DNA of 64,000 nucleotides, taken from Bryum argenteum (taxonomy: Eukaryota > Streptophyta > Bryopsida > Bryales > Bryaceae). Of this stretch, positions 36,140-47,470 are shown in pieces. The notes under the pieces were generated by a model, which worked only from the letters and a program-made list of their open reading frames with translations, was not told the origin of the DNA and ran no database searches. Numbering within the stretch: position 1 is the first letter of the stretch; each line of letters opens with the position of its first letter. The stretch spans positions 16,427,001-16,491,000 of the forward strand of contig CM073321.1 of NCBI GenBank assembly GCA_037043015.1. Reading direction: 5' to 3'. A program made the position numbers and the translations under genes.

Positions 36140-37147
36140 GACGGATTCAGAATCCATAAGTTAGAACCCGAACCAAGGTTAGGAAGTTGGATTAGTAGAC
36201 AGGATCTTTTTTGGAAAGCGGATCACTTTTTGCGGAGTAGGCCAGGTAGGTCGGCGCCGCAATCTAGTTAAGTTTCTAAGCCGTTGACTTAGAAGTACTT
36301 ATAGGTGAATGTTTGATCACCTAAAACATTCTTTATTTGTTAATCAACAACCTCTTATGCGCATATTCAGTGGGATCCTTGCTCTGTCTCCCTTTTGAGG
36401 TTAAGTGCTTAGAAGTCGTATCTACTGTTTCTGAGTCGTAAGTTGGGGAATAGGAATCCGGATTCCTTGCTAGATTGTATCTGTGGAGTTGAGGTCAGGT
36501 TGGGCGTATTAGCGAGTGCTTTGTGTCTTGAACTGGTCTACGTGTCTGAGAGAGGGAAACTTCTGTGGTAAAACACCTTACGGTCTGAAAGGGTCTGGGA
36601 GTAGAGTGTGCGAGGCCGGATTACAAACCGACCTCCAACTGCTACAGACTTGGGTTCCTCTGTAGTCTGAGAGGACGGATGAAGAACAGAACGTGACCGG
36701 AATACGTGTAGACGCCCTCTAGCCGGCTTCGGATCTCTTGGAGTTTGTCATTGTAGTAAGTGTGATAGGGCAATCAGGATGGCCTGCGTAACCTGCTAAT
36801 CCGGCCTTGTCGAATTAGTTGTGAGGACGTAATGCTTGCCTAGGTGCGGGTGTTTGTATAAGTAGAGTCTAGATGTGGAGGTTTCCGCCACGGTAAACAT
36901 AAGGGAAAGAGTCTTTGTGCATCCCCTCTTGCAAACGGATACCTTTGCCAAGCAAGGTTAAAGATAAGTTTGGGAATAGAACGGTTGGTGGGTGGTTGTT
37001 TTAGCACTATTTGGTCTTGGTCACTTCATAGAATCCCTGGAACGATACACGAGTCACCTAAACACGGGTATTACACTAATAAACATGTAAGGGAAGACAA
37101 CATAGATACATGGCTTCTGACAGTGAGCCAACAACCTCAGCCTCGCA

Positions 37148-38806
37148 ATGCCTCGAACATTGCCAAAGGAAGCTTTGAACAACATCGCCGCATTAGGTCA
37201 GCGGACAACCATCTCCTCAACCTTGCCCAAACGCAACAACATCTCCGACATCCTCAAGCAGTTCTACCAACGGCTCAACATTTACCTCACCAACGGAGGA
37301 AAGAAAAAAAAGACTATGCAGCCTCGAAAGGAGAGCAATCCTCCTAAGCATCGCCGAACGCAACCATTAGAAGTAGGTACCTACGATACGTACCTGTGTT
37401 TTGTATTGTTTGCACAGGTTTCCATTGTTATCATGTCTTTCTCTATCATGGATCACTCTATTGTTAAAAAGAACCTTGTCTTTGTAGATGAAATGGATAT
37501 TGAGACACCCGGTGTCCTCAAGCGTTGTGTCCTAGCACATGGAGTGGAGGTGAAGGGCAACATTACAATGTCACTCAACTCCCCCAAGATATTAACATCA
37601 ACAAGGAAACTGGTTTTGGGTTTTGATTTCCATGTTGCAATTCATTTTGAACAACCCAAAATTCAATTGTTGCATGATCAAGTGAAAGAATTGGTGTTGT
37701 TGAGGCTTAAAGCCATGGACATATCATTAGGAGGGAACCTTATAGACCCCATCAACATAGTTTGCTTAAGTGTCAAGCAAGGTGGTAGGAAAGGTGTTTG
37801 GGCCGGCATCATTAAATTACACTTGTTAAAGCCGGAAGTGGATGCAATTGCTTTGTTGAAAGGTCTTAGACCCTTCATTCTTGTTATTGATGGGGTGCAT
37901 ACGATTGGAAAAGTTTGCAAAAGCTTTCACAACATATCCACCAACACTAATTTAAGTGTGAAAATTAAGTGTGATTCTTTGAAGGGATTGATGGGAGCAC
38001 AAGTTTTCAAGGAGGTGCTTTGGAGTAGCTTCAAGAGGGGCCATACCTTGGAGATCATGGGAGTCCAAAAAGGCAAAGAGGAGAGCTTTGCCTTTTTGGT
38101 GGCAACAACACCAACACAAGCTTTGAGGATCCAAGAATTTCAAATCACCCTAGGGAGTGAGATTGTGGAAGCTAAGAAGGCCATTAGAGGAGAGAAGATG
38201 ACGGAGGAGTCCAAAGCCAAGAAGGACGCCTTGTCTTTGACACTCTCCTACCTTCCAATCCTCATGAAAGTAGAGGAGACAAAGGAAGCAATCTTCAAAG
38301 TAATGGGTTCTAACAATGTGTTGTCTATTTGGTTTCACAAAGAGGATGGAACAAGGCACAATGGTAGTGCCAATGTGCATTGTTCCAATCCAATTGTCTA
38401 TAGACAATTTGTGAAAAAAACCCTCAAAATTGGAGGGTTTTTTGTGAAGTTTGCTCCACATACGAGGAAGCTTAGAGGGTGTGGAGCCTCCAACCTTGGA
38501 GCAAGTCAAGAGTTTTGGCTTTGAAGATGTGAATGTTGCAATGGTAAACACCATTGAGACATTCAAGATGCTTGAAAGCAAACCTCTTACCAAGAAGGAA
38601 ATTGTTAGTTTCATGGAGGAGGTGGTGGAGGAGAGCAACAAAAAATGCGAAAGGAGAATAAGGAATTAATAGAAGAGAAGAATGATGAGATGAAACAACA
38701 AATTAATTCTATTCAAGAGACCCTTCAAATGACTCTCTCAACCATTCAACAAATCATGAAGACCAAATTCCCACTTTTGATTGAAAGCTCAAAAAATGTA
38801 GATTAA
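37148..38806 (+). pseudogene. Unrecognised long frame with a frameshift
   Basis: A 458-codon frame from 37148 continues after a shift near 38470 into EGVEPPTLEQVKSFGFED and onward, and another shift near 38645 leads to a coiled-coil-like Gln/Ile/Met-rich tail ending at 38806. The first 90 residues lie in the repeat-rich leader; a start at ATG 37432 (MSFSIMDHS) is more natural. The body is a mix of beta-like segments (VKGNITMSL, HVAIHFEQPKIQLL). I suspect an element-encoded ORF1 or gag-like protein, but have no family. Confidence 0.45.
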
Positions 38807-39000
38807 TGGAAGATGAAAGGGAAGTACTTGTAAATTTATATGGTAAAAGTAGAATCTACATTACCCTTATTAGATTTAAGGTATACAATATAGTACACAC
38901 ATATAAGTATTTTGTAGTATTTATAGTAGAATATGTACAGTATACCTCCATATAGTTTCTAGTAAATTTATGTACTAAACACTATCCTACAAATACACAT
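38807..39000. other. AT-rich spacer
   Basis: Nothing recognisable before the hexanucleotide array. Confidence 0.4.
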
Positions 39001-39420
39001 ATGTATATGCATACGCACACGCTTACGATTACAAATACAAATACAAATACAAATACAAATACAAATACAAATACAAATTTACATACAAATACAAATACAA
39101 ATACAAATACAAATACAAATACAAATAAAATACAAATACAAATACAAATACAAATACAAATTTACATACACATACACATACACATACACATATACATACA
39201 CGTACATATACAAATACACATACACGTACAAATTCACATACACATACACATACACATACAAATCAAAATACAAATACAAATACAAATACAAATTTACATA
39301 CACATACACATACACATACACATATACATACACGTACATATACAAATACACATAACGTACAAATACACATACACATACACATACAAATCAAAATACATAC
39401 ACAATTATAAATACAAATAT
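39001..39420. repeat. (ACAAAT)n / (ACACAT)n hexanucleotide array
   Basis: Blocks of tandem acaaat (39034-39165, 39260-39290) alternate with acacat and related steps. A roughly 120-bp composite (acaaat block, then 'tttacatacacatac', then 'acatatacatacacgtac') occurs twice. Frames across it on both strands are repeat-derived. Confidence 0.95.
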
Positions 39421-39694
39421 TTTTGTACTTAAACCTCTTGGGGATCCCAAGCTTATACTATGGCTACTAAGGAATCCCAAGTTTATACTTGAGCTACTTG
39501 GAGATAACACATTAAATAAAAAAAGAGGAACACAAATCTACACATCACACCAAAAACAAACCTTTCGCCCCCACAAACCAAACGGAGCTCGACCTCCCGG
39601 CCTCGCCAAAAAATTGATACACCAAAACACACCCCATCTTATAAATAATACAACAAAAACCAACCCAACAAAACAAGATAAATACACCAAACAA

Positions 39695-40484
39695 ATGGAA
39701 AATCCCAAGATACACAACACAAATCGGTCCCCCTCTCAAACACATACAACCTATACCCAAACACAATTAAAACCTGAAAATCCTAAAATGCCCAATTCTA
39801 AAACAAATACTATATTACATCTTGCCAGACCAAAATCCAAAACTCCTAAAGGCAAATTCATCCCAAACTCTTTATTTCTCCTACTCTGCGGTGACGTCGA
39901 ACCAAACCCAGGCCTCATGCCAAATATCCTCCACACCCACCCCGCCAAGCATATAGGACACAGCAACACATACTTCATTCCCAGCACAATCATATTATAT
40001 TCAGAATACAAACCCCTCGCAAAACAATTCTCCTTCACAATCCAAACCACATACTCCGACCACCCAACAAGTATAAACAAATACCCATGTCTAACACGTT
40101 ACCTACATAACCACCCCCAATACCTACCGCCAAATTTTCTATACGCACTAATTACCACCAGTGGTCCTCTTCTAACAATGTGTGAACAACATACATTATC
40201 AAACCCAGCTCCTGAATGGACTACATCATTACTTAACAAACTTTCCCGTTTACCAAACATCCCCTCCCGTCACTTAAATAATCCTCACCCATACACTAAA
40301 TTTTAAGAAACACACCAACACAATTTTACACCCTCTTGCACGATACACAATGAATTATATAATTATATCACAAACATAAACAACAATGCAAACCTACAAA
40401 CATTAATGGTTGAATTCCCATACATACCAAAAGAATTACTAATAAAAGCCTTAAAATGTAAAACACACATTGTCGAGTACTCAC
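39695..40484 (+). pseudogene. LINE leader protein with 2A-like motif
   Basis: ATG 39695 opens a frame of about 70 residues (Asn/Thr/Lys/Pro-rich) ending in LFLLLCGDVEPNPGL (39872-39916) and then an ATG. DxExNPG|P is the 2A motif at which ribosomes skip a peptide bond; such motifs stand at the N-terminus of several APE-type LINEs. Here the last residue is Leu (CTC), one transition from Pro. The downstream part (39917-40484) has no recognised domain, contains one TAA near 40306 and runs into the hAT-like insertion. Confidence 0.75.
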
Positions 40485-41105
40485 CAAGGTTGTCATACCG
40501 GGCGGGCACCCCGCCCGCCCGTCCGCCTTGTCCGTCCGGTAGAGCTCTCGCTCACCCGATACGGTCAAACCTCTGTTGACTTTTAATTGAGGTAAAAAAA
40601 CAAGGACGTGGCAAGGGTTTGGGTAAAAACCACGCCACTTGGCCGCCACGTATGCGCCACGTATGCGCCACATAGGCTTAGGACAGGGCGGGTGAAAGAG
40701 GTTAGGCGCGGTGAGGGGGAGGAGGAGGGGGCCAGGGCGGGGAGGGGGGCGGCGGAGGCGGGGGAGCGGGCGGGTACCGGGGGGGTAGGGTGAGTACCGG
40801 GGGTAGGGGCGAGTACCGGGGGGGTAGGGCGGAGATGGTAAGGGGAATGAATGGAGTGAGGGTGAGGGGGTGATGGAGGTGAGGGGGGTGAGGATGAGGG
40901 GGGGTGGGGTGGGGTGAGGGGGGGTGGGATGAGGGGGGGGTGAAGATGAGGGGGGGGTGAGGTTGAGGAGGGGGGTTGAGGATGAGGGGGCGGGTGAGGG
41001 GGAGGAGAAAAGAAGAAAGGGAGGAGTGGGGAGAGAAGGGGAGGGAAGAGGAGAGAAGGGGAGGAAGTGGAAGAGGAGTAGAATGATGGTCAATCCAATC
41101 ATTGG

Positions 41106-41176
41106 AAATCCAAACATTCCCTCACTTTATCCAGGATAGTCCAAATTCCGGCTTTAATGAGGGAATGTTTGGATTT
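41106..41176. repeat. Hairpin, copy 1 of 3
   Basis: AAATCCAAACATTCCCTCA is followed after 33 bp by its perfect inverse. Imperfect copies stand at 41737-41806 and 42388-42453, each in the same setting within the hAT-like element. Confidence 0.85.
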
Positions 41177-41736
41177 GTTTGTCCCATGATTAATGATGTT
41201 TGTTTGCAAAGCACAAGATTGGTGAGAGCGATGGCAAATTTTTTTCAAAAAGCTACGTTGGGTGGGTGAGAGGGGAGGGGCGGATTACGGGGGGGGGGAG
41301 GGGCGGATTACAGGGGGGAGGGGCGGATTACGGGGGAGGGGGCGGTTACCAAGGTGGGTAGGGCGGGTACCGGGGTTGGGCGGGTGCAGGGGCGGATACA
41401 GGCGGGTAGGGGCGGGTGCCGTGGGGGGTAGGGCGGATACCGGGGGTAGGGCGGGTACCGGGGGGGTAGGGCCGAGATGGTAAGGGGGAATGAGGGGAGT
41501 GAGGGTGAGGAGATGAGGGAAGTGAGGGGGTGAGGATGAGGGGGGGGGGTGGGGTGAGAGGGGGGGGTGGGGTGAGGGGGGGGTGAAGATGAGGGGGGGG
41601 TGAGGTTGAGGGGGGGTGAGGATGAGGGGGTGGGTGAAGAGAGAGGAGAAAAGAAGAAAGGGAGGAGTGGGGAGAGAAGAGGAGAGAAGGGGAGGAAGTG
41701 GAAGAGGAGTAGAATGATGGTCAATCCAATCATTGG

Positions 41737-41806
41737 AAATCCGAACATTCCCTCACTTTATCCGGATACTCCAAATTCCGACTTTAATGCGAGAATGTTT
41801 GGATTT
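41737..41806. repeat. Hairpin, copy 2 of 3
   Basis: Same hairpin with base changes in both arms (ccgaacattcc, gcgagaatg), some of which weaken pairing. Confidence 0.75.
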
Positions 41807-42387
41807 GTTTGTCCCATGATTAATGATGCTTGTTTGCAAAACACAAGATTGGTGAGAGAGATGGCAAATTTTTTTCAAAAACTACGTGGGGTGGGTGAGA
41901 GGGAAGGGGCGGGTTACGGGGAGGGAGGAGGGGCGGATTACGGGGGGAGGGGCGGGTACCATGGGGGTAGGGCGGGTACCGGAGGGGTAGGGCGGGTATT
42001 GCGGGGGTAGGGGCGGATTCCGGGGTAAATGCGGTACTGGGGGGTAGAGCGGAGATGGTAAGAGGAATGAGGGGAGTTAGGGTGAGGGGGTGAGGATGTG
42101 AGGGGGGTGAGGTGAGGAGGGGGGGTTGGTGTGAGGCGGAGGTAAAGATGAGGAGGGGGTTCAAGATGAGGGGGGGTGAAGATGAGGGGGGGGTGAAGAT
42201 GAGGGGGGGGGGGTGAAGATGAGGGGGGGGGTGAAGATGAGGGGGGGTGAAGATGAGAGGGGGGTGAAGATGAGGGGGGAGGGTGAGGATGAGGGGGGGT
42301 GAGGATGAGTGGGGAGGGTGAGGATGAGGGGGGTGAGGGGATAGAAGAGGAGGGAAGGGAAGGCATACTCAATGCACTCGTAGAAAA

Positions 42388-42453
42388 GTCAAACATTCCC
42401 CCCACTATATCCGGGAAAGTCCAAATCCCGGCTTTAGTGAGGAATGTTTGGAC
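42388..42453. repeat. Hairpin, copy 3 of 3
   Basis: GTCMAAACATTCC-type arms around 'ccgggaaagtccaaatcccgg'; here the inner CCGGG/CCCGG also pair, giving a longer stem than in copy 1. Confidence 0.75.
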
Positions 42454-43677
42454 TTCATTACCTTAAAAATACCCGGTAGGTGGAAGAAGGAGCCAAGGGG
42501 GGATCCAAGGAAAGAGAGAAATGAAGTTTCCGTATTTCTCCCTCTTATTCAAAATTGCCCCACTACAAACCAATTCCCTCCTCTATTTCAAAGTTGAGCT
42601 ACCACGTCCCAAAAAAAATGATATTCTTAAAATGTGTGCTATTTTTCTCCAATCCCACCTTCTATTATGTTTAATTCATTCTTTTTCCCAATGCTATATT
42701 ACAAATAAATTTATCATCCTAATGGTTTAATCATATATTTGATTTTACGCTCACAATTTATATTAAGACTAAAGAATGTACTGGTGAGTAGTATTATGTT
42801 TATTTGATTCTTCTTCTCAATATTATATTACAAATAAATTTATCATCGTAATGGTTTAATCATATATTTGATTTTACGATCACAATTTATATTAAGACTA
42901 GAAAATATACTAGGTAGTGTTATGTTTATTCCATTCTTCTTCAAATAACATTTTATTTAAAAAAATTAAAAAAATTAAAACAACATTTATAAAACGCAGC
43001 ACGTATCCTTACTCCCTCTCCTATCCCACCTCCCACCCCCCCTTTCCCCCCTCCCCCTACCCCCCTTATACCTCCCTCTACCCCCCCTATCCCTCCCCCT
43101 TACCCCCCTGCACCCGCCGTGCCCCCTCCCCCCCGCCGCCCCCCCCGCCCCTACCCCCACCCTCCCGCCCCTACGCCTCTCCCCCCCCCTACTCCTCCTC
43201 CCCCCCCTACCCCCCCCTCCCCCGCCCTACCCCCTCTCCCCTCTCCCCCCCCCCTCCCCCCCTCCCCCGCCCCTACCCCCTCCGCCCCGCCCCCCCCCCC
43301 CGCCCCGCTTTCCCCCCGCCTTCGACCCCTCACCCGCCCCGCACCTCGCCACACCCTCCCCGCCCCGCCACCAATGTAACCCGCCCCTCAAAAGTTCACC
43401 CGCCCCTCAAAAGTTCACCCGCCTCTCAAAAGTTCACCCGCCTCAAAAGTTCACCCGTCCTAACAAAAGTTCACCCGCCATGGCACAATTTCACCGCCCC
43501 GACGCCACGATGGACTTACACGTCACATTCTACGTGGCTTTTTACTGCAAAGTTTCTTACCCATGAAAAAATTACACGCCACCTTCAAACAAGGTGGGCG
43601 GGCACGCCCGTCCGGGACAACTTGTACGTCCGTTTTGTCCGCCCGATTGCCTCAACACGCCCGATATGACAACCTTG

Positions 43678-45176
43678 GTACTCCCACCCACCACCACTTC
43701 CGCCCCACCCCCCCCCCCCCTCTTCAACCCCTACCCCAAATTACTACATACCAAAGCACACTTATGACTACCTGGAATGCAGCTTCACTCAATACTGCAC
43801 TTCCCAACATCCACCAGCTCGCGGATAACCTTCCCGCCATCATTACCATACAAGAAACAAAACTCACTGCAAATAAATCCACAAAACACATACAACGCAT
43901 GCTTCCACAATATAAACTCATCTTCAACAATACACACGCCCTCACTAGATGTATACAACAAAGATTAAGATACACACCCACTAGAGGCGGCCTTCTCACC
44001 CTAATCCACTACAAATATGCTTCCTCAGGCAATGTCACCAAGATCCCAACACCAACAAACATCTCACCATATTTACAAATCATACATAATGCGAACAAAC
44101 CAATCATACCATGGATTCTTATCCATCTCTACATGTCGTCCCATCCCAAAGATATAGGACTAATCCCCTCCATTCAGCAAACAATTACCACCCAAATACA
44201 AACGCATCCAAATCACACCCATATTCTTTGTGGACAGGGACATGATTTTAACAGGGACATCGCACTCATAGGCGACAAAAACAAACATACCACAACACCA
44301 CCACAAGACGAAGACATTCAATGGCACACCTTCACCGATAGTCTCAATCTAAACTACATTCCTACAAACAAATACATTCTCGAGACAAGGCGGATCCAAC
44401 TATACTGAGAATCGAGCCTTATTGACGGTTACTACATAAATTCCACCAATCACCATCTTCTCACCTCCACTACCAACCACACACAAAACCTTAACTCAGA
44501 CCACTTGCCAGTAAATCTTCACATACCTCAACAAACACTAATAGCCCCCCTTCCACCAATATCAATTAAAACAACCCCTCGTATTCTAAACCCCATCCCC
44601 CAAGCCAACTTAGACTCATTTAATAATGCATTCTCTGAACAAAACGCACTCTCTATCAACAACCTTACGACTATTTTAAAACAAGAACAACTCACTCGCA
44701 CTGAATGGACCATTGCATGTACACAATTAGACCTCCTCATAAACTGCACCACAAAAACATTGCTAAAAACTTGTACCGCCCCCCCTATCCCCACTCTCAC
44801 ACTACAAACTAACCATCAGGGTGGATTTATACCAAGAAAATCACCAAAAGACTGGAAGAGACACCTCTCTACATACCACTTAATTCGCAAAACAATCTAC
44901 ATAGCCAACAACAACGACACTTGGAGAACACACCCAATAATACAAGAAACACAACAACACACACATGCAAGCATACCACCCCCGCCGGACACAGATGACA
45001 CTAAAAAAGATTGGCTAAACACACTAGCAGATTTAGCCAAAACCACAAACAAAAAAGCAAGGGCCATTACCACGACATACACCCGCCAATCCATCAAGAA
45101 GGCCATAACAAAATATAGACAACTTCATAACACTAGCCCCAAGAAAATAAACAACCGTGTCTTCAAAAACCTATAA
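43678..45176 (+). pseudogene. LINE APE endonuclease domain
   Basis: APE motifs follow the hAT-like insert: TTWNAASL (about 43765), IIQETKL-type (about 43855; seen as TIQETKL), RGGLLTLI (about 43986), HDFNRD where GDFN is usual (about 44246) and SDHLPV near 44498. TGA at 44406-44408 breaks the frame before the last motif. This nuclease nicks the target to prime reverse transcription. After the SDH motif the linker continues to TAA at 45174-45176. Confidence 0.85.
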
Positions 45177-45219
45177 ACCCCACCACTAGACTACATCACC
45201 ACTCACAACAATGAAATCC

Positions 45220-47239
45220 TGACTAGCCCAAAATGACATAGCCCAAGAAATCTTCTTGCAGCAGTCCATCACCAACCGCCCAACCATCCCAACATGCTAT
45301 TATCTACTAGAACATCTCCAAAACTGCACATGTGCAGTCCACCAATAGCCGTGGCATGATTTAGATGGATTTATCCTTGAAAAGAGAAGTACCCCAGAAA
45401 CTCCGTTACACACATACTCCAATCGGGAAACTTTTGACATCTGCCTAAAAAATCTCGCACAAAACAAAGCTTCCGGCCCAGATAAAATCCCTAACTCCAT
45501 TCTCAAAAATATGTCTGACTCATTCCACACCCTTCTACACCTCTTCTTCTCCCACTGCTATAAACAAAAAAAAATACGTGCATCTTGGAAAACCAGCCTC
45601 ACTATACTTCTCTACAAGAAAGGTGACCCCTCACTTCTCCCCAACCATAGACCCATTGCCCTCGCTAATACAATATACAAACTCTTTACTAGTACCCTTA
45701 CATTCATTCTATCAGCATACGGCGAACGCCACCAAATCCTTAATGACAGCCAAGAAGGCTTTCGAGCTGAAAGAAGTACCTCTAGACAAATCCAACTTCT
45801 TACGGCCACACTTGAAGATGTCAGAATCACAAACCAAGACATTTACATAATGTACATCGACTTCAAAAATGCATTTGGATCCTTAGACCATGCTAGACTA
45901 CTAGCAATAATGACTAACCTAGGCTACCCAATAGATGTTGCACTAATTGGAAACATCTACTCACATTCCACCACCATATACACTCGAGAACACTTTGGAA
46001 AAACGAAACCAATACCAATCCAACGAGGCACCATCCAAGGCGACACACTAAGCCCATATCTCTTTATCATATTCCTAGAACCACTTCTGAGATGGCTACA
46101 ATTAGGGAACCATGGTTACAAAATTTGGTACATCAAAAACAATGATTAACTCTGTTGCATATGCTGATGACATAGGTGCTCTCATTGCTACCCTTCAAGC
46201 GCTACAAACACAAATGAATAAAATTGAAAGATTCAGTGACTAGACTGGACTCGAAGTAGGTACACAAAAATGCGCAGTTACCGGCTGCCCAAACAAATCC
46301 AAACTCACACCGACGGCCTTTAAAACCCTTTTTCAAACACAAAACATTAATTACAATAATGAACCATTACCAACACTACACCAAAATGAAGCCTACCCCT
46401 ACCTTGGTATTCGAATGGTACCAACTCTCAAGTGGAAACTCCAAACACACATAACCACCAAAAAACTTACTGAACAATGTCAAAAACTCTCTAACTGCCC
46501 TGCCACAATGAAACAAAAAATCAAAATGGTGGATACAGTCATACGCGCAGGCGTTGCATATAGCTTCTATGCAGTACCCTACTCAATACCAATGATAAAA
46601 AAACTAGATAAGAAAATCACCAGCATCCAAAAAACAATATGTGGACTACCTAAATGTACGGCAAATATTATTGCTCAATTACCACATGAAGACTTTGGCC
46701 TCGAAGCTTTCTCCCTTAAAAATGCTTACCTCAAATGCATTGGAGACCAACTTACAAATGCACTAAATGACAAAGGTAAACTTGGCCCAATCTACCAAGG
46801 TCTCATTCAACACATTCTAGCAAAATATGGTGGATTCCAAGAAATCCCCCGAATAAAATACAACGATTGCATACATTCTCCAATCACAAGAACAATCTTC
46901 CTACTTAAAGAAGCTGGTGGCCTACACCTCAAATGCACACTTGACAACTTCCAACTCCAAGCCACCGAATTAGAAACGCGATGGCTGACCCAGGCATCAA
47001 TTCTCCTACCCCACCTAAATCCCAAAGTCTCCCTCAAATTATTACATAAACTACTACTTCTCAAAATAACCAAAATAAGCCACCTTACACACCTAAATGG
47101 AACCACCCTCATGTCACGTATAGATTTCAAAATATACTATACAAATCCCAGTAAATTAGAACGCAGCGCTCTCAATATTGCTCAACAACTATTTTGCCAA
47201 AAAATATGCACCCCCGAATGTTCACAACCCTGCAACTGA
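45220..47239 (+). pseudogene. LINE reverse transcriptase
   Basis: After a frameshift near 45230 the RT blocks read: NKASGPDKIPNSILKNM (45460-45510), LLYKKGDPSLLPNHRPIA (45610-45660), EGFRAERSTSRQ (about 45760), MYIDFKNAFGSLDHARL with the first catalytic Asp (about 45855), RGTIQGDTLSPYLF (about 46025) and, after a shift near 46130, AYADDIGALI (about 46156-46185) with the catalytic Asp pair. TAG or TGA stops and shifts recur (for example near 45345 and 46242). The thumb region continues to 47239. Catalytic residues are intact, unlike in the Copia element. Confidence 0.92.
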
Positions 47240-47470
47240 CACTCACCATCCCATCTTCTATACAACGAATACATAACACATGACCACGAAATATCCCCAC
47301 CTACTCCTCCACCTCTAGCACATTTAACCTTCCCACCACCCACACCAACAATACCCCCGCCCAAACAAATCATCAATAACTCGATTGACTTCCCCATACA
47401 CCACATATCCGCACACCAAAAAGACACCAAAAAGGACAAATACAAAATCACGCACTCCACAAACAAATAC

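Larger units (their letters stand above)
33688..37122 (+). mobile_element. Precisely bounded insertion of unknown class, carrying one gene
   Basis: The 9 bases GACAGTGAG flank both sides (33679-33687 and 37119-37127), and outside them the host sequence joins ('...cttagtctcga' to 'ccaacaacctcagcctcg'). If the duplication is only GTGAG, the insert has ends TGTC...GACA with a TG...CA frame as in an LTR element; if it is all 9 bases, it would fit a MULE. I found no long terminal direct or inverted repeats. The interior is richer in 'ccgg' words than its surroundings. Confidence 0.6.
40485..43677. mobile_element. hAT-like non-autonomous element inside the LINE
   Basis: Ends CAAGGTTGTCATACCGGGCG and inverse CGCCCGATATGACAACCTTG are flanked by GTACTCAC (40477-40484) and GTACTCCC (43678-43685), an 8-bp duplication with one difference, as in hAT elements. 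Outside it the LINE frame resumes (VEYS to PPPLPP). No transposase is present. Most of the interior is G-rich on the plus strand (40680-42330) and then C-rich (43010-43420), with an internal duplication of about 630 bp (41005-41260 and 41640-41890). Frames in it are low-complexity. Confidence 0.88.

Noticed and set aside
33688..37122. Classic LTR retrotransposon
   Set aside because: The two terminal kilobases show no shared sequence that could be LTRs, and no pol domains are present.
39001..39432. Frames over the hexanucleotide array
   Set aside because: Pure (ACAAAT)n/(ACACAT)n translation on both strands.
40368..42405. Proline-rich minus-strand frames in the hAT-like element
   Set aside because: They translate C-runs opposite to the G-rich repeat and have no domain.
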